NCBI GenBank assembly: GCA_905203015.1
Contig: CAJKUC010000003.1
Span: 1-64,000, forward strand
Length of the DNA stretch: 64,000 nt
Reading direction: 5' to 3'
Source of the DNA: an uncultured Christensenella sp.
GTDB lineage: Bacteria; Bacillota; Clostridia; Christensenellales; Borkfalkiaceae
This document shows positions 25,341-32,924 of the stretch, piece by piece; position 1 is the stretch's first letter; each line of letters starts with the position of its first letter. The notes under the pieces are model-generated. The model searched no databases and was not told where the DNA came from. It saw only the letters and a program-made list of their open reading frames with translations. Position numbers and translations under genes: made by a program.

Positions 25341-25351
25341 AACAATATAAA

Positions 25352-25366
25352 ATCTATATTATAGAT
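25352..25366. promoter_or_regulatory. Operator O3 of the XRE pair
   Basis: ATCTATATTATAGAT is a perfect 7-1-7 palindrome sharing the CTATAnTATAG core with O1. It lies just downstream of the predicted start of the plus-strand transcript. Confidence 0.65.
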
Positions 25367-25388
25367 ATTTTAACGGGAGGATAAATCA

Positions 25389-25622
25389 ATGAACAGAAAG
25401 ACGAACGGTATGGCGATTGCGGGGTTTGTGTGCTCTTTTTTCTTTGCGATACTCGGGCTGATTTTCAGTTGTATCGGAATGAAACAGTGTGAAGAGCGCG
25501 ATGAAGAGGGCTACGGATTGGCAAAAGCGGGAAAAATTATTTCGATTGTCAGCCTTGTTCTCGGCGTAGTGGTGGTAATCTTTTATGGCGCGGCGATCAG
25601 TGCGGCGTTAAGCGGTTATTGA
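25389..25622 (+). CDS. Small two-helix membrane protein (DUF4190-like)
   Basis: A 77-residue protein with two membrane helices, GMAIAGFVCSFFFAILGLIF and SIVSLVLGVVVVIFYGAAI, joined by a short charged loop MKQCEERDEEGYGLAKAGK. The layout resembles DUF4190 proteins of Firmicutes, whose function is unknown. GGGAGG precedes the ATG. It has a consensus promoter flanked by palindromes probably bound by the divergent XRE regulator, and its own terminator. This makes a compact, self-contained two-gene unit. Confidence 0.75.
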   Translation: MNRKTNGMAIAGFVCSFFFAILGLIFSCIGMKQCEERDEEGYGLAKAGKIISIVSLVLGVVVVIFYGAAISAALSGY

Positions 25623-25639
25623 TTAAAATAAAGCAAAGA

Positions 25640-25678
25640 AAAAAGGTATTCCGAAAATAATCGGGAATACCTTTTTTT
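25640..25678 (+). terminator. Intrinsic terminator of the small membrane protein gene
   Basis: AAAAGGTATTCC pairs with GGAATACCTTTT and is followed by further T residues. Confidence 0.88.
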
Positions 25679-25865
25679 GATATGCCGTTGCCGCAGCGAC
25701 TATATTCGGATGTTTTTTCTGCGTTGTTTGTACGATGGGGCGGTAAAGACAAAGAAATGAACGGTGGAAAGTTTGGCGAAACCGAATCAATTTAAGAACG
25801 ATGTTTCCGAAAAATTTTCCGAAAAAAATTTTTAAAATTCCGTGGAATTTTTTTCTTTCAAACGG

Positions 25866-25894
25866 TTGACAATCAAAAGAAAATATGATATTAT
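25866..25894 (+). promoter_or_regulatory. Promoter of pyrG
   Basis: TTGACA at 25866-25871 and TATTAT at 25889-25894 with a 17-base spacer. The transcript starts near 25901, giving a leader of almost 190 bases. Confidence 0.75.
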
Positions 25895-25972
25895 TTTTAC
25901 TGTTTTTGAAAAGCGGCTGCGTTTGAACAATGTTTGAGCGGTGCCGCAAAACCGAATAGATCGGCTATCGCG

Positions 25973-26022
25973 AGGCGTTTTTTTGGGCGGGGAAACCCGT
26001 GCTAAAAAAAAACGCCTTTTTT
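25973..26022 (+). promoter_or_regulatory. Leader terminator/attenuator before pyrG
   Basis: GGCG plus a T run pairs with an A run plus CGCC and is followed by six T. A small GGG-CCC hairpin sits in the loop. The hairpin lies between promoter and start codon and has all the features of an intrinsic terminator. No run of G or GGGC is present at the predicted transcript start, so the reiterative-transcription mechanism known for Bacillus pyrG is not evident. Confidence 0.65.
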
Positions 26023-26087
26023 CGTGGGAAAATCATCGGATTTTTCGCCGTAAACCTTCACTTGATACAAATCAAAGGAGAAAATAT

Positions 26088-27698
26088 ATGACAAAATTCA
26101 TCTTCGTAACGGGGGGCGTTGTTTCGGGCTTGGGCAAAGGGATCGTCGCGGCGTCGTTGGGCAGACTGCTGAAATCCGCGGGGTATACGGTGGCTGTGGA
26201 AAAGTTCGATCCGTATATGAATATCGATCCCGGCACGCTGAATCCCGTGCAGCACGGCGAAGTGTTTGTGACGGCGGACGGCGCGGAAACCGATCTCGAT
26301 CTCGGGCACTACGAACGTTTTATCGGCGTAAACTTAACGAAAGATTCGTCGCTTACGAGCGGTAAATTGTATTCCACTGTTCTCAAAAAAGAACGCGCGG
26401 GGGAATACGGCGGAAAAACGGTGCAGATCGTGCCGCATGTCACCAACGAAATCAAAAATCACATCAGGCTCGTGGCGAAAAAATCGGGCGCGGACGTAGT
26501 GATCACGGAAATCGGCGGCACAACGGGCGACATTGAATCGCAACCCTATCTGGAAGCCCTTCGTCAGTTCCGTATCGAAGAGGGCGAAGGAAACTGCGCG
26601 TTTATCCACGTGTGCCTGCTTCCGTATCTCGCTTCTTCGGGCGAATTCAAATCGAAGCCCGTGCAACATTCCGTACGCGAATTGCAAGGGTGCGGAATCC
26701 GCCCCGACGTAATCGTGTTGCGTTCGGATAAAGCCCCCGACGAAGACATTATTTCCAAAGTGTCGCTGTTTTGTTCCGTGCCGGAAAGCGCGGTGGTTCC
26801 GTCCACTACGGTGAAATGCCTCTACGACGCCCCGATCATGCTCTATAAAAACGGGTTGTATGCGGCGGTGGCGCAGACGTTATCGTTAGACGGCAAGTGC
26901 GATCTCAGCGGCTGGAAGCAGAAAGTGCAGGCGATGAAGAACGCGAAAAAGAACGTGAAAATCGCGATCGTAGGGAAGTACGTCGCGCTTCGCGATTCCT
27001 ATATTTCCCTTGTGGAAGCGGTGCGCCATGCGGCGGGCGAAAACGGCGTAAACGCCGAACTTCTGTGGGTAGACAGCGAAACGGTGACGAATTCCAACGT
27101 CGCGAAGAAACTGAAAGAAGCCGACGGCATTATCGTTCCCGGCGGATTCGGTACGCGCGGCGTGGAGGGAATGATCGCGGCGTGCCGCTATGCGCGCGAA
27201 ACGGGCTTGCCCTATCTCGGAATCTGCCTCGGCATGCAGATAGCCGTGATCGAATTCGCGCGCGACGTTGCGGGAATCAAAGACGCTACGAGCGGCGAAT
27301 TTTTAAGCGAAACTTCCGGCGAGGGGCATGCCGTAATCGATATTCTTCCCGAGAAAAAGGGTAAGAAAATCGGCGGAACGATGCGCCTCGGCGAATACGT
27401 GTGCGCGCTGAAAGAAGGCACGAAAATTTCCGAAGCGTACGGCGGCAAAAAAACGATCCGCGAACGCCATCGCCACAGATACGAATTCAACGACGAATAC
27501 CGCGATACGTTGCAGAACGCGGGGCTCGTGGTGGGCGGTACGTCGCCCGACAACCGTATCGTGGAAACGGTGGAAGTGGAAAATCATCCTTTCTTCGTGG
27601 GGGTGCAATTCCATCCCGAATTCACCAGCACGCCCGAAACGCCGAACCCTTTGTTCTGCGCTTTCGTAGGAGCGGCTAAAACGAAAGCGGGGGAATAA
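26088..27698 (+). CDS. pyrG: CTP synthase
   Basis: A 536-residue enzyme. The synthetase domain opens KFIFVTGGVVSGLGKGI and has FDPYMNIDPGTLNPVQHGE. The glutaminase domain has PGGFGTRGVEGM, the nucleophile Cys in YLGICLGMQIAVIEFARD, and a late His-Glu pair in GVQFHPEFTSTP. It aminates UTP to CTP with glutamine. Although the frame is open for 49 codons upstream, AAAGGAG lies just before ATG 26088 and the protein then matches the family N-terminus. CTP feeds the CDP-lipid genes encoded downstream. Confidence 0.97.
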   Translation: MTKFIFVTGGVVSGLGKGIVAASLGRLLKSAGYTVAVEKFDPYMNIDPGTLNPVQHGEVFVTADGAETDLDLGHYERFIGVNLTKDSSLTSGKLYSTVLKKERAGEYGGKTVQIVPHVTNEIKNHIRLVAKKSGADVVITEIGGTTGDIESQPYLEALRQFRIEEGEGNCAFIHVCLLPYLASSGEFKSKPVQHSVRELQGCGIRPDVIVLRSDKAPDEDIISKVSLFCSVPESAVVPSTTVKCLYDAPIMLYKNGLYAAVAQTLSLDGKCDLSGWKQKVQAMKNAKKNVKIAIVGKYVALRDSYISLVEAVRHAAGENGVNAELLWVDSETVTNSNVAKKLKEADGIIVPGGFGTRGVEGMIAACRYARETGLPYLGICLGMQIAVIEFARDVAGIKDATSGEFLSETSGEGHAVIDILPEKKGKKIGGTMRLGEYVCALKEGTKISEAYGGKKTIRERHRHRYEFNDEYRDTLQNAGLVVGGTSPDNRIVETVEVENHPFFVGVQFHPEFTSTPETPNPLFCAFVGAAKTKAGE

Positions 27699-27785
27699 TC
27701 CCCGATTGCCGCGGAACGACGGCGGAGGAATTATGTTCTCCCGGATTCCATTAAGCGGAAAAATAAAAGATAAACTATAAAGAAG

Positions 27786-27826
27786 CGGAAAAAATACAAA
27801 AAACCTATATTTTTTCCGTTTTTTTT
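27786..27826 (+). terminator. Intrinsic terminator after pyrG
   Basis: CGGAAAAAATA pairs perfectly with TATTTTTTCCG and is followed by eight T. Confidence 0.8.
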
Positions 27827-27856
27827 GCGCCGTTCTTCGTTTGTCGTATCAGTCGC

Positions 27857-27885
27857 TTGACTTCTGCCGTCAGTTTTGTTATAAT
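27857..27885 (+). promoter_or_regulatory. Promoter of the membrane-lipid operon
   Basis: TTGACT at 27857-27862 and TATAAT at 27880-27885 have a 17-base spacer. Together with the terminator before it, this accounts for part of the 394-base gap after pyrG. The remaining roughly 200 bases, from about 27892 to 28092, are a long untranslated leader in which I see no clear structure. Confidence 0.75.
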
Positions 27886-28092
27886 GAAAGCAGCGGGTGA
27901 AAAAGCCGTGTTTTTTGCGCATAAGAAACGCAGAAACGCGTCAAAAGCGCATAACGGAGGCGTAAAAATCGCGGGAAAAGCGGGCGTAACGCCGAAAAGA
28001 AAAATCCGCACGGCGTTGGCTCGTCGGTTGTGATATAGCGTTCGGCTGAGAAACGGCGTTGGCGGAAAAACGATCGTTGAAAGGAGAAATCG

Positions 28093-29376
28093 GTGAATAA
28101 AAAAGTGAAAAAACATCTTTTCAACGTGTTGTTCGTACTGTTTCTTCTCGCTCTTACGGTGTTTATTCTGCTGAAAAGCAACGAAGAACTTTCCTGGGCA
28201 GACGTCCGTTCGTTTTTTTCGGGCTGCAACGCGTGGTATATCGCGGCTGCGGTGGGCTGTATGTTCGTTTTTCTGATCGCGGAGGCATTCAGCCTGAAAA
28301 ACATCGCGCGGAAATTCGGCTATAAAACGAAATTCGTTTCGGCGCTGGCTTATTCTTCGGCAGATGCCTATTATTCCGCGCTTACGCCGTCGGCAACGGG
28401 CGGGCAGCCCGCTTCGGCGTACTATATGGTGAAAGACGGCTTCGACGGCGGCGCCACTACGTTTATTCTCGTATTCAATCTGCTTGGTTATACGGCGGCG
28501 ATTTTCGTGCTCGGGCTGACGGCGTTCGTTATTTCGCTTTTTTCCTCCTCGGGCGGCTGGGTGTTTTTTGAATTCGGCACGCTTTCAAAAGTGCTGATTA
28601 TTGTCGGCGTGGTGATGCAGGCGTTTTTAATATGGCTGTTTCTGGCATGCCTTCGTCATCCCGGGGCGGTGCTGAAAACGGGCAACGCGCTGATTTCCCT
28701 GCTTGCAAAATTAAAATTATCGAAAAAGCCGGACGTATTGAAAGAAAAACTTTCCGCCATGGTGGAAAAATACCGTTCTTGCGGCGCGGAAATCAAAAAA
28801 CACAGAGGACTTTTTTTACAGACGTTGCTTTTCAACGTATTGCAACGCGGCGCGCAGGTGGCGATTACGGCGTTCGTGTTCAAAGCCGCCGAGCCCGCAA
28901 CGGATATGCTGCACGTATTTGCATTGCAATGTTTTGTGCTTCTCGGCTATAATTCGATGCCTCTGCCGGGAGGTTCGGGAATTTTTGAACTTTTGTATAT
29001 GAACGTGTTTTCCACGGTGGCGTTCTTCGATAAACCTTTCCTTGTCGTGGCGGTGATGGTCACCCGCGTGATTTCCTATTACGGCTGCCTGATCGTAAGC
29101 GGCGCGTTTACGCTCGGGTATCACGTGGCGCAGAATGGCAAGGCGGAAAGACGGGAAAAGTTGGCGGAAGTGATCGAGGATATCGGCGAGATCCGCCCCG
29201 TGTATTCTTCCGATTTCGGAAACAGCGTTAATCGGGCGGAAGAACGGCTCGATAAGAAAAGGGAAACGCTGAAGAACGTTTCGTATACGGAAGCGGCGGA
29301 AAGGGGCGACTGCAACGATACAACGCCCGAAGAAAAAAAGAACGAAAGAAAAATGGAAAAAGAGGTAAAATTATGA
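28093..29376 (+). CDS. Flippase-like integral membrane protein (LPG_synthase_TM/YbhN type)
   Basis: A 427-residue protein with about eight membrane helices. Conserved patches for the lysylphosphatidylglycerol synthase transmembrane (AglD/YbhN) family are ADAYYSALTPSATGGQPASA and SMPLPGGSGIFELLY. The soluble synthase domain of MprF is absent, so lipid aminoacylation is not expected; lipid-carrier flipping is a common proposal for the family. The GTG start is preceded by AAAGGAG. The C-terminal 70 residues are charged and cytoplasmic. The stop overlaps pssA by 4 bases, tying it to phospholipid synthesis. Confidence 0.8.
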   Translation: MNKKVKKHLFNVLFVLFLLALTVFILLKSNEELSWADVRSFFSGCNAWYIAAAVGCMFVFLIAEAFSLKNIARKFGYKTKFVSALAYSSADAYYSALTPSATGGQPASAYYMVKDGFDGGATTFILVFNLLGYTAAIFVLGLTAFVISLFSSSGGWVFFEFGTLSKVLIIVGVVMQAFLIWLFLACLRHPGAVLKTGNALISLLAKLKLSKKPDVLKEKLSAMVEKYRSCGAEIKKHRGLFLQTLLFNVLQRGAQVAITAFVFKAAEPATDMLHVFALQCFVLLGYNSMPLPGGSGIFELLYMNVFSTVAFFDKPFLVVAVMVTRVISYYGCLIVSGAFTLGYHVAQNGKAERREKLAEVIEDIGEIRPVYSSDFGNSVNRAEERLDKKRETLKNVSYTEAAERGDCNDTTPEEKKNERKMEKEVKL

Positions 29377-30077
29377 AATGCGAAAGCAAACGGTTTGTGG
29401 GATTCTGGCATTACGGCGTAGTGCTTACATATCTTTCCGTGGTGTCGGCGGTGATCGGAATCTGCTTTTCGATCGGCGGAAATAAAAGATCGTTGCCCGA
29501 AGTGGGCGTGATCTGTCTGTTGCTTTCGGGATTTTGCGACGGCTTCGACGGCGCAGTGGCGAAAACGCGGAAAAACCGTACGAAACAAGACGCGATGTTC
29601 GGCGAAAGAATCGATTCTCTTTCCGATCTGATCGCGTTCGGCGTAGCGCCCGTAATGATCGGCTTCGGCATGCATATCAATCGCTGGTATTATATGGCGG
29701 TGTATGCGGTGTACATCCTCTGCGCGCTGGTGCGGCTTGCTTATTTCGACGTAACGGAAGAAATCCGCGTACAGGAAGAAGGCAACGCGCGCCGTAAATA
29801 TTACGAAGGGCTTCCCGTAACGAACGCGGGCTTTATCGTTCCCTGCTTTTTCATGGCGGCAACGTGCTTTCATTCGGAGGCGATACAGGCATCGATCATG
29901 CTTTCGGGCTATGCGCTGATCGCTTTTGCGTTCGTGCTTCGTTTTAAAATGCCGAAATTCACGGTGAAAAAACTCATTTTCGTTATGGCAGGCACGGTGA
30001 TAATTCTCGGCACGATTCTTATTCTGAAAATAAACGGCGTTCTGCCTCACGTGATTCTTCGCTCGTGGGTGAAATAA
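29373..30077 (+). CDS. pssA: CDP-diacylglycerol-serine O-phosphatidyltransferase
   Basis: A 234-residue CDP-alcohol phosphatidyltransferase with about seven membrane helices. The motif appears as DGAVAKTRKNRTKQDAMFG and then RIDSLSD. It has a longer spacer between the first Lys and the Gly than the common DGx2ARx8Gx3Dx3D, a variant I recognise from clostridial PssA (DGKIARTKKNRT type). It joins serine to CDP-diacylglycerol. A GAGGTAAAATT site lies inside the previous gene. The decarboxylase gene follows 35 bases downstream, completing the route to phosphatidylethanolamine. Confidence 0.88.
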   Translation: MKCESKRFVGFWHYGVVLTYLSVVSAVIGICFSIGGNKRSLPEVGVICLLLSGFCDGFDGAVAKTRKNRTKQDAMFGERIDSLSDLIAFGVAPVMIGFGMHINRWYYMAVYAVYILCALVRLAYFDVTEEIRVQEEGNARRKYYEGLPVTNAGFIVPCFFMAATCFHSEAIQASIMLSGYALIAFAFVLRFKMPKFTVKKLIFVMAGTVIILGTILILKINGVLPHVILRSWVK

Positions 30078-30112
30078 CAGGCGAAAATCAACTCGGAAAA
30101 ACGGAGTGAAAT

Positions 30113-31165
30113 ATGACGTGCGATAAAGCGGAAAATCCGCGCGAAAATACGAATAAAGATCAACAAAATATTTGCGCGGAAAGCCTGCGGATAAGCGAAG
30201 AAGTTCCGTCAGCCGCGAAGGCAAAGCGCGAAACGGTGGACGAGAAGCAGAGTGCGCCGTCGAAAATGCTGAAATTCCTGTATTGTACGAAATTCGGCGG
30301 TTTGATTTTAAAATTGCTTACCGCGCGCCCGATCTCGAAAGCGGCGGGAAAATATCTCGATTCCCGTCTTTCGCGGCATAAAATCAAAGGTTACGTGAAG
30401 AAGCATAAAATCGACCTTTCGTTATACGAAAAAGAAGATTACGCTTCTTTTAACGCGTTTTTTACGCGGAAAATCAGAAAAGAATTACGCCCGTTCTGTA
30501 TGGAAAAGAGTGCGTTCGTCGCCCCGTGCGACGGAAAATTGTCGCTGTATAAAATCGACGGAGAATGTCGTTTCAATATCAAGGGCTTCGATTACACTGT
30601 GGCTTCGCTTCTGAAAAACGACGCTCTCGCGGCGGAATTTGCGGGCGGGTATTGTTTTGTTTTCCGCCTCTGCGTGGAAGATTATCATCGTTATTTTTAT
30701 TTCGATAACGCAAAAAAAGGCGAAAACGTTTTTATTAAAGGCAGACTGCACACCGTTCAGCCCGTCGCCCTCGGAAGAAGAAGGGTATTTTCCGAAAATT
30801 GCCGCGAATACACCGTGCTTGATACGGAAAATTTCGGCAAAGCGGTGCAGTGCGAAGTTGGTGCGATGATGGTGGGCAGAATCGTGAATTATCACGGCAC
30901 GGCGGAAGTGAAACGCGGCGAAGAAAAAGGAAAATTTGAATTCGGCGGTTCTACGATCGTGGTTTTAACGAAACAAGGCGCGATGATTCCGGACGAAGAA
31001 TTTCTGATAAACACTGCCGGAAATAAAGAAACGAAAGTGAAATGCGGCGAAAAAATCGGCGTGGCGGGCGCGGGAACGTGCGCGCCGCGCGAAAACGAAA
31101 GTTGGTGCGGGCAAGCGACGGAGAAAGGCGAAAGTTCCGCGCGGAATAAGGAAGTAAGAGAGTGA
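30113..31165 (+). CDS. psd: Phosphatidylserine decarboxylase proenzyme
   Basis: A 350-residue protein. It carries FNAFFTRKIRKELRPF and APCDGKLSLYKID typical of the beta chain, and the self-cleavage site FEFGGSTIVVL, where Ser280 becomes the pyruvoyl group. YHRYFYFDNAKKG contains the conserved His. It converts phosphatidylserine to phosphatidylethanolamine at the membrane. The first 50 residues are charged and low in conservation, so the true N-terminus could be later. The last 35 residues after VAGAGTCAP are also a charged extension. GGAG precedes the ATG. Confidence 0.92.
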   Translation: MTCDKAENPRENTNKDQQNICAESLRISEEVPSAAKAKRETVDEKQSAPSKMLKFLYCTKFGGLILKLLTARPISKAAGKYLDSRLSRHKIKGYVKKHKIDLSLYEKEDYASFNAFFTRKIRKELRPFCMEKSAFVAPCDGKLSLYKIDGECRFNIKGFDYTVASLLKNDALAAEFAGGYCFVFRLCVEDYHRYFYFDNAKKGENVFIKGRLHTVQPVALGRRRVFSENCREYTVLDTENFGKAVQCEVGAMMVGRIVNYHGTAEVKRGEEKGKFEFGGSTIVVLTKQGAMIPDEEFLINTAGNKETKVKCGEKIGVAGAGTCAPRENESWCGQATEKGESSARNKEVRE

Positions 31166-31169
31166 AAGA

Positions 31170-32060
31170 ATGAGTCGGATACGGGAAACACTGCAAAAAT
31201 ACGGATTCAGATTTAAAAAGAGCCTCGGGCAGAATTTCCTCACGGACGAAAATCTGCTGGATTCCATCGTAGACGCGGCGGGCATCGGCAAGGATGATAC
31301 CGTGGTGGAAATCGGATGCGGGGCGGGTACGCTTACGAATGCTCTTTCAAAAAAGGCGGGGTGCGTAGTGGCGTACGAGGTGGACAGGGATCTGCAACCC
31401 GTACTTGCGGAAACGCTGCGCGGTTGCGATAACACGGAAGTGGTGTTCCGCGATTTTTCAAAAGAAAATCTGAAAATGCTGCACGAGGAAATCGGCGATT
31501 ATTCCGTAGTGGCGAATCTGCCGTATTACGTCACTACGCCCATCGTCACGCGGCTTCTGGAAGAGGGAATCGGCGTGAAAAGCGTGTGCGTGATGGTGCA
31601 GCAGGAAGTGGCGGAAAGATTCTGCGCGAAAGAAGATACGCCCGAATACGGCTCGATTACGGCGGCGATCGCACTTCGCGGCAAGGCGAAAATCGTGAAA
31701 AAAGTGGGGCGCAATATGTTTTATCCCGCGCCGAACGTGGATTCCGCCGTGGTGCGGATCGATTTTACGGGCAGTGAATTTACGGTGCGCTCGGAAAATG
31801 CTTATCGTGAGGCGGTGCGTTGCGCTTTTTTAAATCGCAGAAAAACGCTTGAAAATAACCTTATGCGTTCCTTTTCCCTTTCCCGCGAAAACGCGGCGGA
31901 AATTTTACAAAAAGCGGGCGTGGACGAAAAGGCGCGCGGCGAAACGCTCTCGCCCAAGCGCCTTGCGCTTCTTTCCGACGTACTGTTCGATACGCTCGGC
32001 GAAAGTGCTTTCCGCGGCAAAAATAAATCGGAAATTTCTCGCGGCGGCGAATCGGAATAA
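31170..32060 (+). CDS. rsmA: 16S rRNA A1518/A1519 dimethyltransferase
   Basis: A 296-residue SAM methyltransferase of the KsgA family. It opens RFKKSLGQNFLTDENLLDSI, with motif I VVEIGCGAGTLTNALS and motif IV VVANLPYYVTTPIV. The C-terminal rRNA-binding domain includes FLNRRKTLENNL. It dimethylates two adenines near the 3' end of 16S rRNA. It starts 5 bases after psd ends, so is cotranscribed. The last 20 residues are a Ser/Lys-rich tail. Confidence 0.95.
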   Translation: MSRIRETLQKYGFRFKKSLGQNFLTDENLLDSIVDAAGIGKDDTVVEIGCGAGTLTNALSKKAGCVVAYEVDRDLQPVLAETLRGCDNTEVVFRDFSKENLKMLHEEIGDYSVVANLPYYVTTPIVTRLLEEGIGVKSVCVMVQQEVAERFCAKEDTPEYGSITAAIALRGKAKIVKKVGRNMFYPAPNVDSAVVRIDFTGSEFTVRSENAYREAVRCAFLNRRKTLENNLMRSFSLSRENAAEILQKAGVDEKARGETLSPKRLALLSDVLFDTLGESAFRGKNKSEISRGGESE

Positions 32061-32103
32061 ACGCATATCATATCCTTGCCCCGTAAAAAAACGGAACGTA
32101 TAC

Positions 32104-32148
32104 AAAAACCCCGAAGCGTGCGAACGGATCGCAATGCTCCGGGGTTTT
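32104..32148. terminator. Terminator between rsmA and the convergent PAP2 gene
   Basis: AACCCCG-A-AGC pairs with GCT-C-CGGGGTT across a 16-base loop, with A run before and T run after, so it can work in both directions. Confidence 0.75.
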
Positions 32149-32171
32149 CGGATAAAAAGGAAAAAATTATC

Positions 32172-32726
32172 TTATACGACGGATAGTCCGGCAAAAGCGC
32201 ACAAACAGCCGATAATCGCGCCTGCGAATAAATCGCGGGGGAAGTGCCAGCCGCACGCAAAGCGTGTGTAAAACAGCACCGCGCCGCAGATCGTTATGAT
32301 AATTCCCGCAGGCGTGAAATAACAAAACGCAATGAATGCGGCGGTGGCTGCGCAGGAAAGATGTCTGCTCGGGAAAGAACGCCCGATCGTTTTCTTTTCG
32401 TACAGCGGCGTAATTTCGCGCTCGTAAGGGCGTTTTTCGTCGAACAGATAGCGCAGCAGCGAAACGGCTGCAAACGATAATAGGGGCAGAACGATCGTTC
32501 TGAAAAAGTCTTTCGCGTCGAGATAGATCGTAAACGAAGCGCCGTTTTTATCGGGATCGATATAATCGGGGCGGCGGAACGTTATGTAAACGCACATCGC
32601 CGCATATATAACGGCGATCGCCCACGTTGCGATTTTATCCGCAAAATATAAGGCTTTTTTCATCTTCGGGCGGTTTTCGTAAAACGCGCGTTGTTTTTCG
32701 TATACGTTGAGATATAGTTTGTTCAT
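32172..32726 (-). CDS. PAP2 superfamily membrane phosphatase
   Basis: A 184-residue protein with four to five membrane helices. The three acid-phosphatase motifs are visible: RYLFDEKRPYEREI, RSFPSRHLSC and RFACGWHFPRDLFAG, with Arg, His and His-Asp catalytic candidates. The likely substrate is undecaprenyl-diphosphate or a phosphatidate, based on family. The chosen ATG at 32724-32726 lies only six bases after a perfect consensus -10 element, so the mRNA would have essentially no leader. The next in-frame ATG (32661-32663) has no ribosome site and would remove 21 residues. Confidence 0.86.
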   Translation of the reverse strand: MNKLYLNVYEKQRAFYENRPKMKKALYFADKIATWAIAVIYAAMCVYITFRRPDYIDPDKNGASFTIYLDAKDFFRTIVLPLLSFAAVSLLRYLFDEKRPYEREITPLYEKKTIGRSFPSRHLSCAATAAFIAFCYFTPAGIIITICGAVLFYTRFACGWHFPRDLFAGAIIGCLCAFAGLSVV

Positions 32727-32732
32727 ATTTTT

Positions 32733-32761
32733 ATTATATACGCTTGTTGTCGCTTTGTCAA
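32733..32761 (-). promoter_or_regulatory. Consensus promoter of the PAP2 gene
   Basis: On the minus strand TTGACA (32756-32761) and TATAAT (32733-32738) are separated by 17 bases. The expected start point coincides with the A of the ATG. Confidence 0.85.
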
Positions 32762-32838
32762 TACTTTTTTTTAAAACAAACGAGAGAGAGTACAGCCGAT
32801 TTTTTTTATCGGCGTGATTCACTGCGGGGCGAATCGGG

Positions 32839-32867
32839 TTGACAAAACGCGCGTAAAAAAGTATAAT
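32839..32867 (+). promoter_or_regulatory. Consensus promoter of the cysteine desulfurase gene
   Basis: TTGACA at 32839-32844 and TATAAT at 32862-32867, 17-base spacer, about 58 bases before the start codon. Confidence 0.85.
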
Positions 32868-32924
32868 AGGGCAAAAACCATAAGGTAAAAACGCAGTAAC
32901 GGAAAAACGGCGTAAAAGGTGTGT

